Shown: positions 21,880 through 27,554 of the stretch, piece after piece
Position numbering within the stretch: the stretch's first letter is position 1
Layout: the number at the start of each line of letters is the position of its first letter
Assembly: GCA_910579055.1 (NCBI GenBank)
Contig: CAJTSU010000020.1
Coordinates: 1-27,554 of the forward strand
Length of the DNA: 27,554 nucleotides
Direction of reading: 5' to 3'
Origin: an uncultured Mailhella sp.
GTDB taxonomy: Bacteria; Desulfobacterota; Desulfovibrionia; Desulfovibrionales; Desulfovibrionaceae
Position numbers and translations under genes: made by a program
Notes under the pieces: model-generated
The model's database searches: none
Told to the model about the DNA's origin: nothing
The model's input: the letters and a program-made list of their open reading frames with translations, nothing else

Positions 21880-23850
21880 ATGAACCCGGGCACTCTGTCC
21901 CTCCAGAAGCGAAATCTGGCCGTCAGCTGGCAGAAAAAACTGTTCGCAGCGGGACGTATGCTGGATACGTCAATTGTGAACGACATGGTGACGGCGTCAT
22001 GGTTCCGCAGCCGCGCTTACGGCGTCGCGCCGGGTTATGTGTTTTCTTCCCCTGTGCCGGAACGGGAATTCAAATCGGCCCTGGAGCGCAACCGGGAACT
22101 GCTCAAAAGCGCCACCCCACTGATGGAAAAGCTGTTCGACGCCATTTCCGGATCACGCAGCGTTATCGGCCTGGCGGACAAAGCCGGGCTGATTATTCAT
22201 ACCGTGGGGCATGAAGAAGAACTGAAGCGCCTTATCGTATTTAATGCGGGCTACTACGCCACGGAAAAAACCAACGGCACCAACGGCATCGGCACCTGCC
22301 TCGTGGAGCGCAAGCCGCTGGAAATCATCGGGTGCGAGCACTATGCGGAACAGGCCTCCGGCTGGTGCTGTTCCGCCGCGCCGATCATGGACAGAAAGGG
22401 GACGCTGATCGGCGTACTCAACGTGTCCATTGAACTGGAAAATTACCACCAGCACACGCTGGGCATGGTGGCGGCTGCTGCCCACGCCATAGGCGAGCAG
22501 CTGCGCCTGCGCCGCCTTCTGCGCCAGCAGCGCATCATGTTTGAACTCATTGACGAAGGCGTGATTTTTCTGGACAGTGACGGCTTCATCAGCGCCTGGA
22601 ATGATAAAGCCCGCGCCATGCTTTCGGCGCAGGACATGCGCGAGCGGGAAGACTTGCCGAATATCCGCGAACTGGTGTGTGAAAGCTCCGCTCTGGATGA
22701 GGCGCTGGCCTCCCGCAAGCCGCTGCACGATCAGGAATGCACGCTTCAACTCCGGCAGGGTACGCTCCAGTGCGTGCTTTCCTCCTCTCCCATGGAGGAC
22801 AATTCCGGCCTGCTGCTTACCCTGCGGGAAACCAGGCGCCTGCGGGACTATGCCGCCAGACTCATGGGCGCAAAGGCCATTTATACTTTTGACGATATAC
22901 TCGGAGACTCCCCGGCCATGCGCGATGTGCTGCGGCTGGGCCGGGCGGCCGCACAGGGCGAGATCACCACGCTGATTATGGGAGAAAGCGGCACGGGCAA
23001 GGAGCTGCTGGCGCAGGCCATTCACAATGCATCCTCCAGGCAGGGAGGGCCCTTTGTGGCGGTGAACTGCGGCGCGCTTCCGCCCGGCCTGGTTGAAAGC
23101 GAACTGTTCGGCTATGAGGAAGGCGCGTTTACCGGGGCAAGCAAACGCGGCAAGCCGGGCAAGTTTGAGCTGGCCGACGGCGGCACCATTTTTCTTGATG
23201 AAATCGGAGAAATGCCGCTGGACGCGCAGGCGGCCCTTCTGCGCCTGCTTCAGGAGGGGGAACTGACCCGCGTGGGCGGCACTCGCCCGCGCCGCGTGGC
23301 TCTGCGCGTCATCGCGGCCACCAACAGAATTCTTGCTGATGAAGTCCGGGCGCGCCGCTTTCGAGAGGATCTCTATTACCGCCTCAATGTGCTCACCATC
23401 CGCCTGCCCGCCCTGCGCGAACGGGCCGACGACCTGCCCGCGCTGGCCCTGCACTTTCTCCAGCGCTTCGGCGCGGCCTCTGGCAGGAAACATCTTGTTT
23501 TTTCACCGGAATGCTTTGAATCCCTTACGCGGCATCACTGGCCCGGCAACGTGAGGGAACTGGCCAACACCATTGAACGCACCATCGCACTGGCGGAAGG
23601 CTCCGTCATTTCCCGGCTGGACCTGCCCAACACGCAGCAGTTCCCGGAGCGCGGCCTGCCCGCCATGCCGCCGGGCACTCTGCGCTCGCGCGAAATGGAA
23701 GCCATCTTTGAAACGCTGAAGGCGAACGGCGGCAATATGCGGGCCGCGGCGCAAAGCCTGGGTATCGCCCGCAGTGCCCTGTATCGCAAGCTGCACCGCT
23801 ATGGATTCACCCCCGATTTGTGGCGGGAGCACGAAGAGACGGCAGAATAA
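21880..23850 (+). CDS. Sigma-54-dependent transcriptional activator (AcoR/DhaR-like)
   Basis: A 656-aa enhancer-binding protein. It has an N-terminal GAF-type sensor region (about residues 80-210, with NGTNGIGTCLVERKPLEIIG), a PAS-like segment (about 215-330), an AAA+ domain from about 345 with Walker A GESGTGKE (about 368-375) and the sigma-54 contact motif GAFTGA (about 415), and a C-terminal Fis-type HTH (about 610-650, GGNMRAAAQSLGIARSALYR). The ATG at 21880 follows GGAGGATTTTTC; an upstream ATG at 21787 is less likely. It reads toward the sigma-54 promoter at 24010 and very probably activates it in response to a small molecule bound by the GAF domain. Confidence 0.93.
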   Translation: MNPGTLSLQKRNLAVSWQKKLFAAGRMLDTSIVNDMVTASWFRSRAYGVAPGYVFSSPVPEREFKSALERNRELLKSATPLMEKLFDAISGSRSVIGLADKAGLIIHTVGHEEELKRLIVFNAGYYATEKTNGTNGIGTCLVERKPLEIIGCEHYAEQASGWCCSAAPIMDRKGTLIGVLNVSIELENYHQHTLGMVAAAAHAIGEQLRLRRLLRQQRIMFELIDEGVIFLDSDGFISAWNDKARAMLSAQDMREREDLPNIRELVCESSALDEALASRKPLHDQECTLQLRQGTLQCVLSSSPMEDNSGLLLTLRETRRLRDYAARLMGAKAIYTFDDILGDSPAMRDVLRLGRAAAQGEITTLIMGESGTGKELLAQAIHNASSRQGGPFVAVNCGALPPGLVESELFGYEEGAFTGASKRGKPGKFELADGGTIFLDEIGEMPLDAQAALLRLLQEGELTRVGGTRPRRVALRVIAATNRILADEVRARRFREDLYYRLNVLTIRLPALRERADDLPALALHFLQRFGAASGRKHLVFSPECFESLTRHHWPGNVRELANTIERTIALAEGSVISRLDLPNTQQFPERGLPAMPPGTLRSREMEAIFETLKANGGNMRAAAQSLGIARSALYRKLHRYGFTPDLWREHEETAE

Positions 23851-23880
23851 ACCAGTTCAGCGCGCTTTTGTCGTCCCTAA

Positions 23881-23943
23881 ATGAGACATGTCCCATGCTC
23901 CATGTCCCATTCAGGCACACCGGAACACTTCTGTATCGTTCCG
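23881..23943 (+). promoter_or_regulatory. Candidate upstream activator sites
   Basis: Three repeated elements lie 67-130 bp before the -24 box, a usual distance for enhancer-binding proteins. They are the near-palindrome ATGAGACATGTCCCAT (23881-23896), the direct repeat CATGTCCCAT (23887-23896 and 23901-23910, spaced 14 bp) and the dyad CGGAAC-N11-GTTCCG (23921-23943). A related GTTCC-N5-GGAAC dyad sits at 23991-24005. Which one binds the activator cannot be decided here. Confidence 0.5.
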
Positions 23944-24009
23944 CCCCTCCTTACGTTATCCGCTGAAAATACAGGATTATTTTCTACCCTGTTCCAGGCC
24001 GGAACGGCA

Positions 24010-24025
24010 TGGCACGATCCTTGCT
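24010..24025 (+). promoter_or_regulatory. Sigma-54 (-24/-12) promoter
   Basis: TGGCAC-N5-TTGCT matches the RpoN consensus TGGCAC-N5-TTGCW fully, with the invariant GG and GC correctly spaced. It lies 65 bp upstream of the amidohydrolase start and 160 bp after the stop of the sigma-54 activator. It should drive the amidohydrolase-dctP-dctQM operon. Confidence 0.9.
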
Positions 24026-24089
24026 CTCTCATTCCCCAATGGCCCGGTTCCGTAGCTGATGCCGGGCATGAGACATACAAGGAGTTCCG

Positions 24090-24914
24090 ATGCGTATCAT
24101 CGACACCCGTTTCCGCCCCGGTACGCGAGAAACGCTCCAGGGCATTCTGACCAACCCGCTGTACAAAAACTTCAGCGAGGCCGCCAACTTCTCCGCCCGG
24201 CCCGAAGCCTCGCTTGCCGAAGAAGTCGCCATGCTGCGCGAACTTGGCGTGGTCAGGGCCGTTGTCACCGGGCGGGACATCTCCTCCACCGTGGACACGG
24301 CGTCCACCAACCCCGGCATGCTGGAAAGCATCGCAGCGTACCCGGATTTCTTCATTGGTTTCTACGGGGTCGATCCTCACCCCGGCATGAAGACCCTGCG
24401 CGCCCTGCGCGCCGAAATCCGCAATGGCGTGCGGGGCGTTTCCCTTGACCCGGCCATGAGCCGTTTGCCCGTCAACGACGCGAAATATTACCCCTATTAC
24501 GCGCTGTGCTGTGAAGAAAACATGCCCGTCGCCATTACCACCGGCTGCTGTGCGGGCATGCCGGGCGTGCTGCTTGAACACCATGCCCCCTGGCTGATTG
24601 ACCGTGTGGCCGCGGACTTCCCCGAACTGAAGATCATCATCAGCCACGGAGCCTACCCGTGGATCAGCGAAACTGTCGCTGTGGCCCTGCGCCACGCCAA
24701 CGTCTGGCTGGATTTCTCCGCCTGCACGCACCTGCCGCAGATGGACCTGTATGTTCAGGCCGCCAACGGCGCCCTGCGGGACAAGGTGCTCTTCGCCAGC
24801 GCCCACCCCTTCGAGCATATCAGGGATACCCTGAAACAGTATGAAGGCATGCCCTTCACCCCTGAAGCCCGCGAACGCGTCATGTACGCCAATGCGGCCC
24901 GGCTGCTCCAGTAA
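24090..24914 (+). CDS. Amidohydrolase-fold protein lacking the usual metal ligands
   Basis: A 274-aa TIM-barrel protein of the amidohydrolase_2 type (ACMSD/LigI-like superfamily). The fold is recognised from the N-terminal IIDTRFRP strand, the beta-6 motif IIISHGAYPW and the beta-8/C-terminal segment VLFASAHPFEHIR ... YANAARLLQ. The N-terminal HxH is replaced by TRFR, and the beta-8 Asp (GSD/GTD in relatives) is Ala in ASAHPF, so a classical metal centre is unlikely. It may be a metal-independent hydrolase, lyase or binding protein. The start has CAAGGAG upstream. It is the first gene under the sigma-54 promoter, 89 bp before dctP, and probably acts on the imported substrate. Confidence 0.82.
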   Translation: MRIIDTRFRPGTRETLQGILTNPLYKNFSEAANFSARPEASLAEEVAMLRELGVVRAVVTGRDISSTVDTASTNPGMLESIAAYPDFFIGFYGVDPHPGMKTLRALRAEIRNGVRGVSLDPAMSRLPVNDAKYYPYYALCCEENMPVAITTGCCAGMPGVLLEHHAPWLIDRVAADFPELKIIISHGAYPWISETVAVALRHANVWLDFSACTHLPQMDLYVQAANGALRDKVLFASAHPFEHIRDTLKQYEGMPFTPEARERVMYANAARLLQ

Positions 24915-25003
24915 CCCGGATCGGTTCCCGAGGTGTTCTGAAGCGCTTTTAAGCCTGTAAACGGGGCAACCGCCCCGCAAGATCCGTTATACGGAGGTTT
25001 TCC

Positions 25004-26014
25004 ATGAACAAGCTGTTGAAAGGCTGTTTCCTCGCCGCCCTGGCCCTTTCCCTGGGGGCTGGTCTTCCTGCCGACTCCCTGGCCGCAAAAAAAATCCTTA
25101 TCCGTATTTCCCACACGGGCGCGGCGGATAACGAATTTTCCCTCGGCTACGAAAAGTTCAAGGAACTGGTGGAAGCCCGCACCAACGGTCAGGTGCAGGT
25201 AAAAATCTTCCCCAACGCGGTGCTCGGTTCGGACCGCGTGGCGGGCGAAGCCACGCAGCAGGGCAACCTTGAAGTCGTTTCCATTGCCACCAACATTCTT
25301 TCCAGCTTCACCAAGGCGGCGATTCCCTTTGATCTGCCCTTTGCCTGCGCGCCGGAAAAAAGGGACGCCTACATGCATTCCATGGCATACGGCGACATCA
25401 ACAAATACCTCCGCGAAGAACTGGAAAAGGTGAATCTTGTCCCCTTCATGTTCAACGCCACCGCTCCGCGCAGTTACGTATTCACCAAGAAGGACGTAAA
25501 AAGCCTGGCAGACATGAAAGGCATCAAAATCCGCGCCACCCCATCCCCCATTGACGTGGCCAACGCCAAGGCCGTGGGCATGAACCCCACGGCTCTCGCC
25601 TTCGATGCCGTCTATCAGGCTCTCCAGCAGGGCACGGTGGATGGCGAACTGCTCAGTTTCCTTTCCATGAAGAGCTTCGGCCGCGCCGAAATCATCAAGT
25701 CCATGCTTGTCACCCAGCATAATTTCCCGGTGCATATTGCCTGCATGAACAAGGCCTTTTTCTACAACCTGCCCGAAGATATCCGCCAGACTATCCTCGA
25801 CTGCGCCAAGGAAGCCCAGGAATGGGAATGGGGGCTGATGGACAGGATGGAGGAAGAAGGGCTCAAATACTGCCGCGACAACGGCGTTGCCGTGAACTTC
25901 CCCGACGAACAGCAGATGGCCGAAATCAAACAGTCCTTCCAGAAGGTATGGGAGGAATTCGGGCCGCAGCTTGACCCCAAAATGATCGAGCTTATCGCCG
26001 CCACGCAGAAATAA
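25004..26014 (+). CDS. dctP: TRAP transporter substrate-binding protein (DctP family)
   Basis: A 336-aa periplasmic solute receptor. A Sec signal peptide (MNKLLKGCFLAALALSLGAG, cleavage near SLAA-KK, about residue 28) is followed by the DctP fold: RISHTGAADNEFSLGYEKF, LGSDRVAGEATQQGNLEV, and GIKIRATPSPID with the conserved Arg that salt-bridges a substrate carboxylate. Length is typical. GGAGG lies 7 bases before the ATG. It works with the fused DctQM permease encoded downstream, using a sodium or proton gradient. A carboxylate or similar organic acid is the expected ligand; the exact compound is unknown. Confidence 0.93.
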   Translation: MNKLLKGCFLAALALSLGAGLPADSLAAKKILIRISHTGAADNEFSLGYEKFKELVEARTNGQVQVKIFPNAVLGSDRVAGEATQQGNLEVVSIATNILSSFTKAAIPFDLPFACAPEKRDAYMHSMAYGDINKYLREELEKVNLVPFMFNATAPRSYVFTKKDVKSLADMKGIKIRATPSPIDVANAKAVGMNPTALAFDAVYQALQQGTVDGELLSFLSMKSFGRAEIIKSMLVTQHNFPVHIACMNKAFFYNLPEDIRQTILDCAKEAQEWEWGLMDRMEEEGLKYCRDNGVAVNFPDEQQMAEIKQSFQKVWEEFGPQLDPKMIELIAATQK

Positions 26015-26020
26015 GCGCCA

Positions 26021-26221
26021 TGCGGGGGGCCTGGCCCCCCCGCTCAGACTGATGACAAACCCCGCTTCGCGGCGTTTGCGCCGTCTAAGCCGCCAAAGCG
26101 GCTTGACGGAAAGGCACGAAAATTACTCGCTTCACGGCGCGGCAAAGCCGCGACCTGCTCGCAATTTTCGGGGCTGCTGAGCTTTGCCAGCAGCCTCTGC
26201 GGGGGGCCTGGCCCCCCCGCT
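26021..26221. repeat. Duplicated hairpin flanking a 150-bp insert
   Basis: A 24-base GC-rich hairpin sequence occurs identically at 26021-26044 and 26198-26221, 177 bp apart. Between the copies are further small dyads (for example AAGCCG/CGGCTT and GCTGCTG/CAGCAGC) and no gene. The arrangement looks like an extragenic element inserted in, or recombined with, the terminator after dctP. Confidence 0.75.
26022..26043 (+). terminator. Hairpin after dctP, copy 1
   Basis: GCGGGGGGCC pairs with the complementary C-rich arm directly after the dctP stop. This copy is not followed by T residues, so it may stabilise the dctP transcript 3' end and lower read-through to dctQM. Confidence 0.6.
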
Positions 26222-26225
26222 TTTC
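26199..26225 (+). terminator. Hairpin before dctQM, copy 2
   Basis: The same GC-rich stem as copy 1, here followed by TTTT (26221-26224), making it a plausible intrinsic terminator or attenuator 32 bp upstream of the dctQM start codon. Confidence 0.65.
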
Positions 26226-26256
26226 CCCTGGCCTTCAATCCGTATAAGAGGCTTCC

Positions 26257-27554
26257 ATGACAACGCCCGCACCGCTCTCCGACGCCGGAAAACATTCCCT
26301 TTTGCGCCTGCTGGATGAAAATTTCGAGAAACCCTTTCTTGTCATCGCGCTGCTGCTTTCCATCTCGCTCATCACATATCAGGTGCTGTTCCGCTATATC
26401 GCCACGGATCTTCTCGGCATGTCCGGCAGTACCGCGGAAGTGGAAGAGCTGGCCATCTACAGCTTCATATGGCTGTCCTACCTGTCCATCCCTCTGGCCA
26501 TCAAAAACCGTTCCAATATCCGCATCACCATCCTGTTTGACGCCCTCCCGCCCCGCTGGCAGAATATTCTGTGGGTCATTGACGAAGGCGTGTTTTTTGT
26601 TTTTGCTCTGGTACTCGCCTGGCTGTGCGCCAGGCTGTCCGGCATGCAGCTCAAGTTCCCCCAATACACCCCGGCCATCGGCCTGTCCTATTTCTGGCCC
26701 TACCTCGTCCTGCCCATCGGCTTCGGGCTCATGAGCCTGCGCCTGCTGCAGAACCTGATAAAACAGCTCCGTATCACGGGCATCAAAGACAGCCTCATCG
26801 CCGTCGGCATCGGCGTTGTGCTTTCCGCGCCGATCTGGGGCCAATGGGACATCGGCATCATCGCCGCCCTGGCGGGCACCATGTTCCTCTGCCTGCTGCT
26901 CGGCGTGCCCATTGCCGTGGCGCTGGCCTTCTCGGCCATGGCCGCCCTGTACAATTCGGAATTTCTCAGCGTCTCCACCATGGCCCCCACCTCCTTCGCC
27001 GCGCTCGACTCCTTTACCATTATGGCGATTTTCTTCTTTGTAGCGGCGGGCGTGTTCATGGGATGCGGCGGCATTTCCCGCCAACTGGTGGATCTGGCCG
27101 ACCTCATGGTCGGACGCCGCGTGGGCGGCATGGCCATGGCCACGGTCATCACCTGCATGTTCTTTGCCGCCATTTGCGGTTCCGGCCCGGCCACCGTGGC
27201 CGCCATCGGCGCCATTACCATTCCCGCCATGGTGGAACGCGGCTATGACAAGCGCTTTGCCGCCGCTCTGGTGGCGGCGGCAGGCTCCATCGGCGTGATG
27301 ATCCCGCCCAGCAACCCCATGGTGGTCTATGGCGTGCTGGCCAAGGCCTCCATCGGCAAGCTGTTCATGGGCGGCATCATTCCCGGAGTCCTCACCGGCA
27401 TGGTGCTCATGGGCTACAGCTATTACCTCAGCCGCAAGCACGGCTGGCGGGGCCTGGCGGAAAAAGTTCCCTTCAGGCAGAAGCTGAAGGTCATATGGGA
27501 AGCCAAGTGGGCCCTGCTGGTGCCGGTGATCATTCTCGGCGGCATCTACGGCGG
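26257..27554 (+). CDS. dctQM: TRAP transporter permease, fused DctQ-DctM (partial, 3' end missing)
   Basis: The frame is open from ATG 26257 to the window edge (432 codons, no stop). The first about 185 residues form a four-helix DctQ small-subunit domain (FEKPFLVIALLLSISL, ELAIYSFIWLSYLSIPLAIK). From about residue 190 a DctM large-subunit domain follows, with FLCLLLGVPIAVALAFSAMA, AICGSGPATVAAIGAITIPA and GSIGVMIPPSNPMVVYG as characteristic loops. DctQM fusions are common in TRAP systems. AAGAGG lies 5 bases upstream of the start. Together with DctP it forms a complete importer in the inner membrane. The long antisense frame over this region is a compositional shadow. Confidence 0.93.
   Translation, partial: MTTPAPLSDAGKHSLLRLLDENFEKPFLVIALLLSISLITYQVLFRYIATDLLGMSGSTAEVEELAIYSFIWLSYLSIPLAIKNRSNIRITILFDALPPRWQNILWVIDEGVFFVFALVLAWLCARLSGMQLKFPQYTPAIGLSYFWPYLVLPIGFGLMSLRLLQNLIKQLRITGIKDSLIAVGIGVVLSAPIWGQWDIGIIAALAGTMFLCLLLGVPIAVALAFSAMAALYNSEFLSVSTMAPTSFAALDSFTIMAIFFFVAAGVFMGCGGISRQLVDLADLMVGRRVGGMAMATVITCMFFAAICGSGPATVAAIGAITIPAMVERGYDKRFAAALVAAAGSIGVMIPPSNPMVVYGVLAKASIGKLFMGGIIPGVLTGMVLMGYSYYLSRKHGWRGLAEKVPFRQKLKVIWEAKWALLVPVIILGGIYG

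Noticed and set aside
26044..27441. 465-aa minus-strand open frame over the TRAP permease
   Set aside because: It is His/Gly/Asp-repetitive, has no ribosome-binding site or domain, and lies antisense to a clear DctQM coding sequence in GC-rich DNA.

Overview
The window looks like chromosomal DNA of a GC-rich Desulfovibrionaceae-type bacterium (Desulfovibrio/Bilophila-like). This is an inference from a TRAP (DctP/DctQM) operon driven by a near-consensus sigma-54 promoter with an adjacent enhancer-binding protein, the GC-rich style of the host genes, and the style of the integrase and mobilization genes. No rRNA, tRNA or CRISPR array was seen, so the taxonomic call is soft.

Region 1 (about 1-9870) is most of an integrative mobilizable element. 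From the left it holds the end of an IS1-family element cut by the window edge; a terminator; an AT-rich gene of unknown function with a possible HEPN-like segment; a RelE/HigA-type toxin-antitoxin pair; and a mobilization module laid out as in RP4 and the IncQ-2 plasmids (relaxase-primase and TraJ/MobB-like protein leftward, a central oriT with a perfect 16-bp palindrome carrying the ATCCTG nic core, then TraK/MobC-, TraL/MobD- and TraM/MobE-like genes rightward). Next come a tiny membrane-peptide gene inside a 224-bp inverted-repeat unit, a 156-bp hairpin-rich MITE-like unit, a complete 768-bp IS1-family element with 8-bp target duplication, a frameshifted double-HTH LuxR-type regulator, an AlpA/excisionase-like protein and a tyrosine integrase. 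The right boundary with host DNA lies about 9710-9900.

Region 2 (9927-17771, all leftward) is a compact five-gene operon: SWIM zinc-finger protein, DUF5691-type protein, MoxR-like AAA+ ATPase, DUF5682-type protein and a VWA/MIDAS protein. The genes overlap or lie 2-26 bp apart. It is the best candidate here for a poorly characterised multi-protein system: a MoxR-VWA pair with a zinc-finger protein, a repeat-like protein and a putative TraB/EreA-like hydrolase.

Region 3 (18209-21262, leftward) is a partly decayed catabolic locus: an intact 3-hydroxyisobutyrate-dehydrogenase-family enzyme, a 3' remnant of an amidohydrolase, an MFS transporter missing its middle in frame, and an intact alpha/beta hydrolase. 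Related extragenic repeats lie on both sides (17938-18200 and 21282-21596).

Region 4 (21880-27554, rightward) is a regulated uptake and catabolism unit: an AcoR-like sigma-54 activator, a -24/-12 promoter with upstream dyads, a non-canonical amidohydrolase-fold protein, a TRAP binding protein, a duplicated terminator hairpin and a fused DctQM permease that runs off the window. The substrate is probably a carboxylate, but its identity is not visible from sequence.
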